Shown one piece after another: positions 10,047-19,180 of a stretch of DNA of 64,000 bases. Source of the stretch: Thalassovita autumnalis (GTDB taxonomy: Bacteria > Pseudomonadota > Alphaproteobacteria > Rhodobacterales > Rhodobacteraceae); NCBI RefSeq assembly GCF_001458255.1, contig NZ_CYSB01000047.1, positions 1 through 64,000 on the forward strand. Reading direction: 5' to 3'. Every line of letters starts with the position of its first letter. Position 1 is the stretch's first letter. Made by a program: the position numbers and the translations under genes. Under the pieces are notes generated by a model. That model was not told where the DNA came from, made no database searches, and was given only the letters and a program-made list of their open reading frames with translations.

Positions 10047-12254
10047 ATGTGCCTGATGTGTTCCGTCACCCAGACTTTTGACCCCGCCCGCCACGTCGAC
10101 GGCGGCCAAAGTGACAGCCCCTTTGACCCCGCGCTCTGGGGCACAGATGCGGGTGATCTGGCAACAGATGGAACGATTGTCAGCCGCGCCACGATCAGCG
10201 AAGGCGATGACGCAAGCGCCAGCACAGCCACCAATTACAGCATGTCGGTTGATGATACCTTCAACGGCAGCATCGACAGCGCCGGGGACCGCGATTGGGT
10301 CGCCATCACGCTGGAGGCGGGCGAAACCTACAGTTTCTACCAGACCGGGCTCAGCGGCGGGCTGTCTGATCCCTACCTGCGGCTCTACGATGCCACTGGC
10401 AGCCAGCTGGCCTATGATGATGACAGCGGCGGCGGGCTGAACGCGCGGCTGGTCTATACGGCGGAAACCAGCGGCACCTATTACATCGCGGCTGGCAGTT
10501 TTGATGACGGCAGCACCGGGGCCTATCAGTTGAAGGTGACCACCTCGCGCGGGGCCGAGCTGGACACGCTGGCGGGCTACCTCACCGATGGCTATTGGCA
10601 GGATCAGGGCTATGGTCGCCACGCCTTCAACACCTCGGGCAGCAATGAAATCACCGTCAACCTGACCGGTCTGACCGCCGAAGGGCAGCAATTTGCCCGC
10701 TGGGCGCTGGAAGCCTGGGAAATGGTGGCTGACCTCGACTTCCGTGAAGTCTCTAGCGGCGGCCAGATCACCTTTGATGACGAACAAAGCGGCGCCTATG
10801 CCTCCTCCTCGACCTCGGGCGGCAACACCATCAGCGCCAATATCAATGTCAGCCGCAACTGGATCGCTGGCGACGGCACCCGCACTGACAGCTATTCCTT
10901 TGCCACCTATATCCACGAGATCGGCCATGCGCTGGGTCTGGGCCATCAGGGCAACTACAATGGCAGCGCCAGTTTTGCCAGCGATGCGCTTTTTGCCAAT
11001 GACAGCTGGCAGCTTTCGGTGATGTCCTACTTCGATCAGACGGAAAACCCGAACACCAACGCCAGCCGCGCCGCTGTCGTATCGGCGATGATGGCGGATA
11101 TCATCGCGGTGCAGGATCTTTACGGGGCAGCCGGTGCCAGCAGCATCACCGCCGGCAACACCACCTGGGGCGCCAACAGCAATTTGGGCGGCTACTGGGG
11201 ACAGATGTTCTCGGCCTGGTCCAGCGGCAGCACAAATGCGGCCTATGGCGGCGGCGCGATCACCTTCACCATCTTTGATCAGGGTGGCACCGACCGGCTG
11301 GATCTGAACTTCTCCACCACCAACAACGCGATCGACATGCGGGATCAGCATTTCTCGGATGTGGGTGGGCTGACCGGCAACATCGGCATCGCCCGTGGCA
11401 CCGTGTTGGAGGAGCTGATCAACGGGTCCGGCCATGACACGGTTCTGGGCAACAGCGCTGACAACCGCGTCTGGGGCCGCGCCGGCAATGACCAGATCGA
11501 TGGCGCTGCGGGCAGTGACGTCCTTTATGGTGAGGCCGGAAATGACACGCTGATCGGCGGGGATGGCAACGATAGCCTCTATGGCGGCTGGAACCATGAC
11601 AACCTGTCGGGCGGCGACGGCAATGACCGCGTTTGGGGCGGTATGGGCCGGGATACCGTCGATCTTGGCAATGGCAATGACGCCTATTGGGATACCAGCC
11701 AGAGCGGCGAAAACGGCATGGACACGATCAGCGGCGGGCAGGGCAATGACTCGATCCGCTCTGGTGGTGGCAATGACGTGCAATATGGCGGCAACGGCTA
11801 TGACCGCATGTGGGGGGGCAACGGCAATGATACCCTTTCGGGCGACAATGGCCGGGACCGCGCCTATCTGGGCAATGGCAATGACACCTACCTCGACAAT
11901 GCGCAAACCGGCGTGCATGGCGGCGATCGCATCTGGGCCGGGGGCGGCAATGACACCATCCATCTTGGCGGCGGTGATGACACCGTGAACGGTGGCGCTG
12001 GGGCGGATACCTTTATCTTCAACGGCTCGGTTATTGAGGATGACCGTATCGTCGATTACGTCACCGGCACCGACGCACTGGAGTTTGACGATACGCTCTG
12101 GGGCGGCAGCACGCTCAGCGCGGCGCAGGTGGTCAGCACCTATGCGTCGGTTGTGGACGGTCAAGTGGTCTTTGACTTCAGCGCCGCGGGCACCATCACG
12201 CTGACAAATATCTCCAGCCTCACCGGACTCAGCGACGACCTGTCGATTTTCTAA
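10047..12254 (+). CDS. Serralysin-like M10 metalloprotease with RTX repeats
   Basis: 735 residues. The N-terminus has no Sec signal. A pre-peptidase-like beta domain (about 70-165, GDRDWVAITLEAGETYSF) is followed by a zinc metalloprotease domain with HEIGHALGLGH at H290-H300 and a Met-turn SVMSYF at M326. From about residue 450 there are many glycine-aspartate RTX nonapeptides (GGxGNDxL type) that bind calcium, and a C-terminal block ending in hydrophobic residues (LSIF), typical of type I secretion signals. It should be exported by a type I system and fold outside the cell on calcium binding. No type I transporter genes are in the window. AAGGA precedes the ATG. It is convergent with another RTX gene. 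Confidence 0.85.
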   Translation: MCLMCSVTQTFDPARHVDGGQSDSPFDPALWGTDAGDLATDGTIVSRATISEGDDASASTATNYSMSVDDTFNGSIDSAGDRDWVAITLEAGETYSFYQTGLSGGLSDPYLRLYDATGSQLAYDDDSGGGLNARLVYTAETSGTYYIAAGSFDDGSTGAYQLKVTTSRGAELDTLAGYLTDGYWQDQGYGRHAFNTSGSNEITVNLTGLTAEGQQFARWALEAWEMVADLDFREVSSGGQITFDDEQSGAYASSSTSGGNTISANINVSRNWIAGDGTRTDSYSFATYIHEIGHALGLGHQGNYNGSASFASDALFANDSWQLSVMSYFDQTENPNTNASRAAVVSAMMADIIAVQDLYGAAGASSITAGNTTWGANSNLGGYWGQMFSAWSSGSTNAAYGGGAITFTIFDQGGTDRLDLNFSTTNNAIDMRDQHFSDVGGLTGNIGIARGTVLEELINGSGHDTVLGNSADNRVWGRAGNDQIDGAAGSDVLYGEAGNDTLIGGDGNDSLYGGWNHDNLSGGDGNDRVWGGMGRDTVDLGNGNDAYWDTSQSGENGMDTISGGQGNDSIRSGGGNDVQYGGNGYDRMWGGNGNDTLSGDNGRDRAYLGNGNDTYLDNAQTGVHGGDRIWAGGGNDTIHLGGGDDTVNGGAGADTFIFNGSVIEDDRIVDYVTGTDALEFDDTLWGGSTLSAAQVVSTYASVVDGQVVFDFSAAGTITLTNISSLTGLSDDLSIF

Positions 12255-12350
12255 GCCACAGGGTTTTGAAACCTGCTGCTCAAAATCGCGCTGACCCGGC
12301 TGTCACCGTGCGGCCGGATTAGAACCTTTGGGCCGGGTTAGAGACTAAGC

Positions 12351-13499
12351 TCAGAGAAAGACCAAATCCCCAGCGTCCAAATCCGCAAGCGAGATCCCCT
12401 GCAACAGCACCGATCCACCGTCCCAGTTGAGGCGCAGCCCAGCCGCCTCTTCCACCGGTGAGAGCTGCGCCAGGCTGCTGCGCCCAACGTCCAGCTGCAG
12501 CCGGTCATTGCCCAGACCAAAATCGCTGATCGTATCGGCGCCACTGCCCTGCTGGAACACAAAGACATCGGCCAACTCCCCACCTTCCAGCAGGTCATTG
12601 CCATTGCCGCCGATCAGCGTGTCAAACCCGTTGCCCCCGCGCAGCGTGTCCCAACCGATGCCCCCTTCGATCCAGTCATAGCCTTTCTGGCCCTCCAGCA
12701 GATCGGCGCCCCCTTGCCCCAGCAGCGTGTCATTGCCAGCCCCGGCCTGCACCCGATCCTGCCCGGCGGTGCCGCCCTGACCCCGGTCGTAAAAGATATC
12801 GTTGCCATCCCCCAGCAGCACATTGTCAGCGCCCTTGCCGCCGTAAACCGTATCATCGCCAGACCCGGCCCAGACCTGATCCGCCTTGTCGCCGCCATAG
12901 ATCAAATCATTGCCGCTGCCGCCGTAAATATGGTCAAACCCATTGCCGGCATAAATACGATCATCGCCCGCATCACCAAAGAAACGGTCACCGCCATCAT
13001 CATAGGTCACTGACCAGAGAGTATAACCAGCACCCTCTGCGCCCAGCCTGCCCAACCCACCGTCCGCCATCACCGCATAGAGGACATCGCCATTCTCCAT
13101 ACTGGTCATCACCGCACTATTGGGCATCAAGCTACCGCCACTCACAGGCAGGGAGTTAAGATCACCGATCTGACCGTCTGCCGCCCAGTCATAGGCAACC
13201 GACCGCCCGGCCCCATCAACACCAACCACCAGATGCCCCTGCCCCGACCCATCGGTCAGCAGCTGCAGATCCTCTGACAGCGCCGTGCTGAGCCCGCTGC
13301 TGTGTGGCAGCGTCTGCAGGACAGATCCATCCGCCCCAAGCCGTATCAGCCCACCGCCACTGGCCCCCACCGCCCCCGTCAGACCCAAAAGCTGCGGCCC
13401 GCCGCTGGTCTGCACCACCAATAGATCACGCACATCCAGCGCTAGCCCCGCCAAAGAGGCCGCCCAAAGCGCGCCCGTTCCTTGCACCAAATCCACCAT
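12351..13499 (-). CDS. RTX calcium-binding protein of unknown activity
   Basis: About 382 residues from the ATG at 13499, which has GGAG ten bases upstream; an in-frame start 51 bases further up is possible. Residues 1-160 look like beta-propeller-type repeats (QLLGLTG, LVVGVDGAGRS, VLYAVMADGG) without a recognisable catalytic motif. Residues about 165-320 are RTX nonapeptides (GGSGNDLIYGG type). The last 50 residues, ADVFVFQQGSGADTISDF to the end DAGDLVFL, match the usual C-terminal secretion region. It is probably a type I secreted adhesin- or matrix-like protein. Convergent with the metalloprotease, with about 95 bases between the stops. The short non-repeat part means it could be a cut-down relative of a longer protein. 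Confidence 0.75.
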   Translation of the reverse strand: MVDLVQGTGALWAASLAGLALDVRDLLVVQTSGGPQLLGLTGAVGASGGGLIRLGADGSVLQTLPHSSGLSTALSEDLQLLTDGSGQGHLVVGVDGAGRSVAYDWAADGQIGDLNSLPVSGGSLMPNSAVMTSMENGDVLYAVMADGGLGRLGAEGAGYTLWSVTYDDGGDRFFGDAGDDRIYAGNGFDHIYGGSGNDLIYGGDKADQVWAGSGDDTVYGGKGADNVLLGDGNDIFYDRGQGGTAGQDRVQAGAGNDTLLGQGGADLLEGQKGYDWIEGGIGWDTLRGGNGFDTLIGGNGNDLLEGGELADVFVFQQGSGADTISDFGLGNDRLQLDVGRSSLAQLSPVEEAAGLRLNWDGGSVLLQGISLADLDAGDLVFL

Positions 13500-13630
13500 G
13501 AAACCCCAACTCCACTTCGTTGGGATCACCCTGCCAGCGCGAACCGGCAAAAGACAGGCCGCTCATGCGGCGCAAAGGCGGCGTTGCGATAAAAATTTAG
13601 CGAAATTTTCGGCGGGGCGGCTTGAGTGCG

Positions 13631-14287
13631 TTACCGGGCCATCTGTTCTTCGTGAAAGGCAATCGCGTCATCGACATTGTCAAAATAGCTCAGCTGGCCA
13701 TGCTCCAACACCAGCCCAGCATCGCAATATTCACGCAATTCGTTTAAGTTATGGTTCACCATCACCGAACCGCTTTCGGCCATGCGGGCGCGGAACACAG
13801 CCTTACTTTTGGCACGAAACGCCGCATCCCCGGTCGAGGTCGCTTCATCCACCAGATAGGTGTCAAACCGGATCCCCATCGACACGCCAAACCCCAGCCG
13901 GGACCGCATGCCAGATGAATAGGTGCGCAAAGGGGCGTTGAAATGTGGCCCCAGCTCGGCGAAATCTTCCACGAATTCAACCAGGCTCTGGGTGTCGACA
14001 CCATAGATCCGCGCCACAAACCGCACATTTTGCGCGCCTGTCAGATCGCGGTGAAAGGCACCGCCCAACCCGACGGGAAATGAGATCACGCCATCGCTGA
14101 CCACCCGGCCCGAATCGGGCGGCAGGTTGCCGGCAATGATTTCAAGCAATGTGGATTTGCCCGCACCATTGCGCCCCAACAGCGCCAGTGACGCGCCGGT
14201 TGGCAGGGTCAGGTTCAGATTGTCGATGACCACCTTGCGCTGGCCATTGACCCAAAAACTCTTGGTGAGGTTTTCTAACCGGATCAT
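13631..14287 (-). CDS. kpsT: Polysaccharide export ABC transporter ATP-binding protein
   Basis: 218 residues, the KpsT size. Walker A GRNGAGKST is at 38-46, the signature YSSGMRSRLGFG and the Walker B TYLVDEATS follow, and the switch region reads VNHNLNEL. The family powers export of capsular or similar polysaccharide across the inner membrane with KpsM. The start is 23 bases from the stop of the kpsE-like gene, so the two form an operon; kpsM is divergent from them. A short AT-only inverted repeat lies just downstream but is too weak to call a terminator. Confidence 0.9.
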   Translation of the reverse strand: MIRLENLTKSFWVNGQRKVVIDNLNLTLPTGASLALLGRNGAGKSTLLEIIAGNLPPDSGRVVSDGVISFPVGLGGAFHRDLTGAQNVRFVARIYGVDTQSLVEFVEDFAELGPHFNAPLRTYSSGMRSRLGFGVSMGIRFDTYLVDEATSTGDAAFRAKSKAVFRARMAESGSVMVNHNLNELREYCDAGLVLEHGQLSYFDNVDDAIAFHEEQMAR

Positions 14288-14310
14288 CGCCGATGCCTCC
14301 CGCCCGGACC

Positions 14311-15663
14311 TTAGCCGCGATCGCGAATGGAATAGTAGACCAGCACCAGAATACCCCAGCCCAAAATCAACAACAGAAACGCCGTGCCGATGATCATGTT
14401 GCGCCGCGGGTATTGCGGGCTTTCGGCCAGGGTGGGCGGAATATAGGTCGCCAGATAACGGCTTTGACGCACCGCATTGGTCTGCGCTGCATCATAGGCC
14501 GTCAGCGCCGCCCGGTAGGAGCTTTCTGCAAACTCACGCTGCACCAGCAGGCCCTCAAACTCGGCCATCAGGGTCGGATAGTCTTCACCGGTGCCCAAAA
14601 CCTCGGTGGCGGCGATGCCGGCCCGCTCTTCTGCAATCCGCGAACGGATCACCTCAATTCGGCGTTGGGCCTGTGTCAGACGGGGATCGGTGGACCGGGT
14701 TGATTGCTGCAATTCGTCAAAGGCGATCAACTCCTGCGCAAGGGTCTGCTGCAGGTTCCCCATGACCCCCATCCGGGCCTGTAGGTCCGCCTCAAGATCC
14801 ACGATCTGGGTACGGGTCCGGAAGGATGTCATCTCCTGGCGCGCCCGCAGAAGACGCGCCAAGGCATCCTCCAGATCGGCCGCCGCATAGCGGATCGCAT
14901 CCTGCCGCGCGCCTGCGTTCAATTCGTTGACCATGATCTGGCTGGCATCAACAACCGCCTGCGCCACCCGCTGCGCCATTTCCGGGTCGAACGCCAACAC
15001 CTCCAACTCGGTCAAGCCGCTGGCCTGATCGTAGGACACCCGCACCGCCCGTTCCCAGAACCAGTGCAAATCCTCAATCGTGGCGTCCGGCCACAGCGCA
15101 AAGGCCGGGTCACTGCCCCAACGGGTGGCATAGTAAGTGCGCAGATCCAGCTGTTCATCAATCCGGCGCACAATCTGCTGGCTGCGGATAAATTCATAAA
15201 GCACATCGCCATCCGGCGACGACGACGTGCCGGTAAGTGCTGCCAGACCACCCATCAATTCGGTGGCGCTGGCGCCTTCTTCCTGCCGCACGGTGAACCC
15301 GGTGGTGGAGGCATATTGATCTTCGGCCACCCAATACATGTAGCCGGTGACGGCCCCAAGCGGCGCCAGAACAAACAGCACAAAACTCAGCAAAACACCC
15401 CAGTGACGGCGGCGCATCCGCACCGGCGTCGCCACGGGGCGCACCTTCGGTGGACCGTTTTTGCCGCCCGGCCGTCCCTTGCCCGGCGGTGGCCCTGCCT
15501 TAGGGCCTGCACCCGCCGCGTTAGACCCTTCGGTGCCACCTGCCTCAGCTTGAACCGGCTGGGCTTCTGCAGCGCGTGGATTATTGTTGTTGTTTTCCAA
15601 TTTTTTATCCACCTGTTCCTTGGCCTTCTTCGGGCCTCGGGGGATTTGAATCCCACCGCGCAC
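14311..15663 (-). CDS. kpsE: Capsule polysaccharide export inner-membrane protein, KpsE/Wzz-like
   Basis: 450 residues. A cytoplasmic proline/glycine-rich basic N-terminus (to about residue 85) is followed by a membrane segment (LLSFVLFVLAPLGAVTGYMY), a large periplasmic region with long coiled-coil stretches (about 260-360), and a C-terminal membrane segment (MIIGTAFLLLILGWGILVLVYY). This is the layout of KpsE-type polysaccharide co-polymerase/export proteins, which link the ABC exporter to the outer membrane. The start is a GTG at 15663 because no ATG precedes the first membrane segment; the start is the least certain part. The gene precedes kpsT in the same operon and is divergent from kpsM, with about 45 bases between starts, so the promoters must overlap. 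Confidence 0.85.
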   Translation of the reverse strand: MRGGIQIPRGPKKAKEQVDKKLENNNNNPRAAEAQPVQAEAGGTEGSNAAGAGPKAGPPPGKGRPGGKNGPPKVRPVATPVRMRRRHWGVLLSFVLFVLAPLGAVTGYMYWVAEDQYASTTGFTVRQEEGASATELMGGLAALTGTSSSPDGDVLYEFIRSQQIVRRIDEQLDLRTYYATRWGSDPAFALWPDATIEDLHWFWERAVRVSYDQASGLTELEVLAFDPEMAQRVAQAVVDASQIMVNELNAGARQDAIRYAAADLEDALARLLRARQEMTSFRTRTQIVDLEADLQARMGVMGNLQQTLAQELIAFDELQQSTRSTDPRLTQAQRRIEVIRSRIAEERAGIAATEVLGTGEDYPTLMAEFEGLLVQREFAESSYRAALTAYDAAQTNAVRQSRYLATYIPPTLAESPQYPRRNMIIGTAFLLLILGWGILVLVYYSIRDRG

Positions 15664-15707
15664 TCATGCATAGTTATTCCGAGAATTCCTGACCGGTGCA
15701 AACACTA

Positions 15708-16559
15708 ATGTCGCAAACTGAAACCCTGCCCGATCTGCAAACAGAACCAATGGCCCCGTTGGCGCCAATGTCCTCAGTGAAGTCGTCCCCTCTGATCCTG
15801 CGCAGCTGCCGCACGACCTTGGCCCTGATCCTGCGGGAAATGTCGACGCGCTATGGGCGGTCACCGGGGGGTTATCTCTGGGCGCTTCTGGAACCTTTGG
15901 GCGGCATGCTGATTATGGCAATCGGGTTTTCGCTGATGGTCCGCAGCCCACCGCTTGGCACCAGCTTTCTAATGTTTTTCGCCACCGGGATCGTGCCGTT
16001 TGGCATCTTCCAAAACCTGTCACGGTCCGTGGGGAATGCGCTCAACTACTCCAAGGCGCTGTTGAAGTTCCCGGCCGTGACCTGGGTCGAAGCCCTGCTG
16101 GCACGGTTTCTGCTTAACGCTCTGACAAACATTCTGGTGATGGGCATTCTCATCACAGGCACCATCATTTTCGCGGGTCTGCGTGTCCGCCCCGATTTCG
16201 AACCTGTTTTGATCGCCACCGCCCTTCTGTGTCTGCAGGGTTTGGGCTGGGGCGCGTTAAACGCTGCCTTGGGTGGGTTGCTGCCGATCTGGAACACAGT
16301 TTGGTCCATCGCCACACGCCCCCTCTTCATCGCGTCAGGGGTCTTCTTCCTCTACGGTGACCTGCCGCCTGCCATTCAGGACATCTTGTGGTACAACCCC
16401 ATACTGCATGTTTTGGACCTGTTCCGGACGGGATTTTACCCGACCTATCACCCCAACCACGTCTCGATCCTCTACATCCTGATCACAGGGTTGGTGCCGC
16501 TGTTCTTTGGCGTCCTCCTGCTTGGCCGCTATCACCGCTTCATTCTAAGCCATCGCTGA
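15708..16559 (+). CDS. kpsM: Polysaccharide export ABC transporter permease
   Basis: 283 residues from ATG 15708; an in-frame GTG 12 bases upstream is also possible, and neither has a strong ribosome site. ABC-2-type permease with six hydrophobic segments. The motif STRYGRSPGGYLWALLEP is typical of KpsM/Wzm proteins. It forms the inner-membrane channel with KpsT for capsule-like polysaccharide. The gene stands alone on the plus strand, divergent from kpsE-kpsT, and convergent with the GlfT1-like gene. Confidence 0.9.
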   Translation: MSQTETLPDLQTEPMAPLAPMSSVKSSPLILRSCRTTLALILREMSTRYGRSPGGYLWALLEPLGGMLIMAIGFSLMVRSPPLGTSFLMFFATGIVPFGIFQNLSRSVGNALNYSKALLKFPAVTWVEALLARFLLNALTNILVMGILITGTIIFAGLRVRPDFEPVLIATALLCLQGLGWGALNAALGGLLPIWNTVWSIATRPLFIASGVFFLYGDLPPAIQDILWYNPILHVLDLFRTGFYPTYHPNHVSILYILITGLVPLFFGVLLLGRYHRFILSHR

Positions 16560-16568
16560 CCCGGCGCG

Positions 16569-17621
16569 TCAGGGTTCCGGATTAACAAGCCCCTGCACCT
16601 CAGCGTGGCTGAGCGAGAAATCCTGACGCACAGCGTCACGCACCGCACGACGATAGAGCTTGTTATAAACCGACCGATCCGCCCCGTAGCGCCGGCCAAT
16701 CAGAAACCACTTGCTCGCCGCCAGCACCATCAGCGGCCAAAACAACAGGCCAGCCGCGCGGCGATACATCACCAGGCCGTTGCGGTAGCTGTAATAGACC
16801 TTCCACAGCGGATCAAAGACCCGCTTCTGATCATTGGCAAAGGTTGAGCAATCATGCTCAAAAACCAGCGACGGTTCAAAATGGATCCGAAAGCCAACAC
16901 GCCGCAAGCCAAGCGTGTAGATCACATCATCGCCATACAGAAACAGCCGGCGATCAGGCAGACCTGCCTCGGCCAGCATACGGCGCGACAGAAACAGGCC
17001 AACAAAGGAGGTCAAATCGATCTCCGTCGGTGCCTCACTTGCATAGGCCTTACGCGGAATGTGATAGCCATCACGCCCTTTGCCCCGTAGCGCCCGCCAC
17101 AGGGTCCGGCCAAAAGCCGCCGGTCGCCAGAACGGATTGACCGAGGGACGGTTCATCTCACAGATCTGACCATTGGGAAAATAGACCGCCGCCGCCGCCG
17201 CCAGATCATCCGGGCGTTCAGCTGCCACAAAGCCCTCCAATGTCCCGGGCTTGGGCCGCGCATCATCATCCATAACCACAACCCAATCCGGATCGATCTC
17301 ATCCCGGATCAACCGCAGCCCCGCCTCAAACCCGCCAGCCCCGCCTTCGTTGGTCTTGCACCGCAGCACCCGCAGGCGTGGATCCGCCTGCTCAGACAGC
17401 CAGCGGGCCGTATCATCTGTTGAGGCATTGTCGACAACCACAAGCGTATCCAACGCGTCAGCCGCACTGTCCAGCAATCTGGCAACGGTGATCTTCAATT
17501 GATCCAACCGGTTGTAGGTGACCACAACGGCCGCCAGCCGCAGCGCCGCGCCTGCAGCGGGGTTCTTCAATGGTGCTATCACATCGCTCTCGCTGTTGGT
17601 GGCCTTGCTCTCTTCGGCCAT
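16569..17621 (-). CDS. GT2 glycosyltransferase, GlfT1-like
   Basis: 350 residues. The GT-A fold starts LAAVVVTYNRLDQLKI; VVVDNASTDDT and the metal-binding VVMDDDARPKPG (D118-D120) follow, and FLYGDDVIYTLGLRRVGF lies near 225. The sequence pattern resembles GlfT1-type galactofuranosyltransferases, which add the first Galf residues before GlfT2 extends the chain; rhamnosyltransferase activity is the main alternative. A short hydrophobic stretch (LLFWPLMVLAASKWFL) near 300 suggests membrane association. It is convergent with kpsM (9 bases between stops) and divergent from a NUDIX gene. Confidence 0.75.
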   Translation of the reverse strand: MAEESKATNSESDVIAPLKNPAAGAALRLAAVVVTYNRLDQLKITVARLLDSAADALDTLVVVDNASTDDTARWLSEQADPRLRVLRCKTNEGGAGGFEAGLRLIRDEIDPDWVVVMDDDARPKPGTLEGFVAAERPDDLAAAAAVYFPNGQICEMNRPSVNPFWRPAAFGRTLWRALRGKGRDGYHIPRKAYASEAPTEIDLTSFVGLFLSRRMLAEAGLPDRRLFLYGDDVIYTLGLRRVGFRIHFEPSLVFEHDCSTFANDQKRVFDPLWKVYYSYRNGLVMYRRAAGLLFWPLMVLAASKWFLIGRRYGADRSVYNKLYRRAVRDAVRQDFSLSHAEVQGLVNPEP

Positions 17622-17727
17622 ATCTCGCGGACAAAGTCAAACCTCATACAAATTCGCCATACCCGCTTGGCAGCATTACCGCAGGCTGGCAGTCTCAACG
17701 ATAACAAATCGCTTAGAAAGCCGCGTC

Positions 17728-18279
17728 ATGGATTGGAAAACACTGGACAGCAAAACCCTGCTGGATCTGCCACCGTTTTTGCGGGTGCGTCAGGAACGGA
17801 TCGAAATCCGCCCGGATGAGGTCATCGATGACTTCTATCAGGTCGATTTGCGCCCCTTTGCGCTGGTGGTGGCGGTGCTGGGAAACGGCAATCTGATGCT
17901 GATCGATCAATATAAACACGGCCCCCGCCGCAAGGTTCTGGGCTTTCCGGCCGGGTTTATTGAAACAGGCGAAGATCCTGAAACAGCCGCCCGGCGCGAA
18001 TTGCTGGAAGAAACCGGGCTGGAACCTGCCGCCCTCTATTCCCTCGGCAGCTATGTCGACAACGGCAATCAGGGCGGCTGCACCGGGCACTATTTCCTGG
18101 CCACCGGCTGCCACCAAACCACCGCCCCAAACCCCGGCGATCTGGAAGATTTCTCTTATGCGGAGATGACCAAATCTGAGGTCGATACAGCCCTCGCTGA
18201 AGGCCGATTTGGGGTCATCCACCATGTCGCGGGCTGGGGTCTGGCAAAGACCAAACTGGCCGAACTGCATAAGGCGTAG
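17728..18279 (+). CDS. NUDIX hydrolase, ADP-sugar pyrophosphatase-like
   Basis: 183 residues from ATG 17728. The NUDIX box G-x5-E-x7-RELLEETGL spans residues 76-98. The preceding LIDQYKHGPRRKVLGFPAG and the size resemble ADP-ribose or nucleotide-sugar pyrophosphatases (NudF/GDP-mannose types). It probably hydrolyses a nucleoside diphosphate sugar in the cytoplasm. Between the glycosyltransferase gene and the rml operon, a role in nucleotide-sugar balance is plausible but is inference. The reading frame is open about 210 bases further upstream, but that part has no family similarity. Confidence 0.8.
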   Translation: MDWKTLDSKTLLDLPPFLRVRQERIEIRPDEVIDDFYQVDLRPFALVVAVLGNGNLMLIDQYKHGPRRKVLGFPAGFIETGEDPETAARRELLEETGLEPAALYSLGSYVDNGNQGGCTGHYFLATGCHQTTAPNPGDLEDFSYAEMTKSEVDTALAEGRFGVIHHVAGWGLAKTKLAELHKA

Positions 18280-18304
18280 GCCCTAAACGGCCTCGACCAA
18301 GGCC

Positions 18305-19180
18305 TCACGCATCCAGCAACCGCTGCAAATATGCGCCGTAGGTGGTCTTCTTGTAGGGCTCAATCAGCTCCGCCAGCTTGGCGGCATCGATCCAGCCTTT
18401 TTCAAAGGCAATCTCTTCCGGGCATCCGGCTTGCAGCCCCTGCCGTTCAACCAAGGTCCGCACGAAGTTTCCTGCATCCAGCAGCGACGCATGGGTGCCC
18501 GTGTCCAGCCAGGCATAGCCGCGTCCCATGGTTTTCACCGACAGCTGACCTTCAACCAGATAGCTCTCCAGCAAGGTGGCAATCTCCAGCTCCCCCCGGT
18601 CCGAGGGTTGCACCTGACGCGCGCGCTGCGGCGCGTCACCATCCAGGAAATAAAGCCCGGTCACCGCGTAGTTTGACGGCGGCACTTCAGGCTTCTCCAC
18701 AATGCTCTCGGCCCGGCCATCGTTGTCAAACTTCACAACGCCGTAACGCTCAGGGTCCGCCACGTGATAGCCAAAGACCGTCCCACCAGACGGCTGCGCA
18801 TCCGCCGCGCTCAACAGGTTCGGCAGCCCGTGACCGAAGAAGATATTGTCCCCCAGCACCATCGCCGAAGGCGCGCCATCCAGGAACGCTTCGGCCAGAA
18901 TATAGGCCTGCGCCAGACCATCGGGGCTGGGTTGTTCAATATAGGTCAGCTGCATGCCCCATTGACTGCCATCCCCCAAAAGCCGCTGGAATTGAGCCTG
19001 ATCCTGCGGTGTCGTAATCACCGCCACCTCACGAATGTCTGATAGCATCAGCACCGTCAGCGGGTAGTAAATCATGGGCTTGTCATAGAGCGGCATCAGC
19101 TGCTTGGAGACCGCCATGGTCAAAGGATAAAGCCGCGTGCCCGAACCGCCGGCCAGAATGATGCCCTTGCGCTTAACCAT
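18305..19180 (-). CDS. rmlA: Glucose-1-phosphate thymidylyltransferase
   Basis: 291 residues, normal length. Starts KGIILAGGSGTRLYPLT, the nucleotide-binding signature; DKPMIYYPLTVLM and GDNIFFGHGL follow. It makes dTDP-glucose from glucose-1-phosphate and dTTP, the first step of dTDP-L-rhamnose synthesis. The start overlaps the end of rmlD by 8 bases. It is the last gene of the manC-rmlC-rmlB-rmlD-rmlA operon. Confidence 0.95.
   Translation of the reverse strand: MVKRKGIILAGGSGTRLYPLTMAVSKQLMPLYDKPMIYYPLTVLMLSDIREVAVITTPQDQAQFQRLLGDGSQWGMQLTYIEQPSPDGLAQAYILAEAFLDGAPSAMVLGDNIFFGHGLPNLLSAADAQPSGGTVFGYHVADPERYGVVKFDNDGRAESIVEKPEVPPSNYAVTGLYFLDGDAPQRARQVQPSDRGELEIATLLESYLVEGQLSVKTMGRGYAWLDTGTHASLLDAGNFVRTLVERQGLQAGCPEEIAFEKGWIDAAKLAELIEPYKKTTYGAYLQRLLDA

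Noticed and set aside
11400-12000. Short-period DNA repeats that might suggest a CRISPR or satellite
   Set aside because: They are in frame and encode RTX nonapeptides; spacing and sequence vary with codon use.
13590-13615. AT-only inverted repeat after kpsT as terminator
   Set aside because: The stem is only seven A-T pairs and lacks a following T run; too weak to call.
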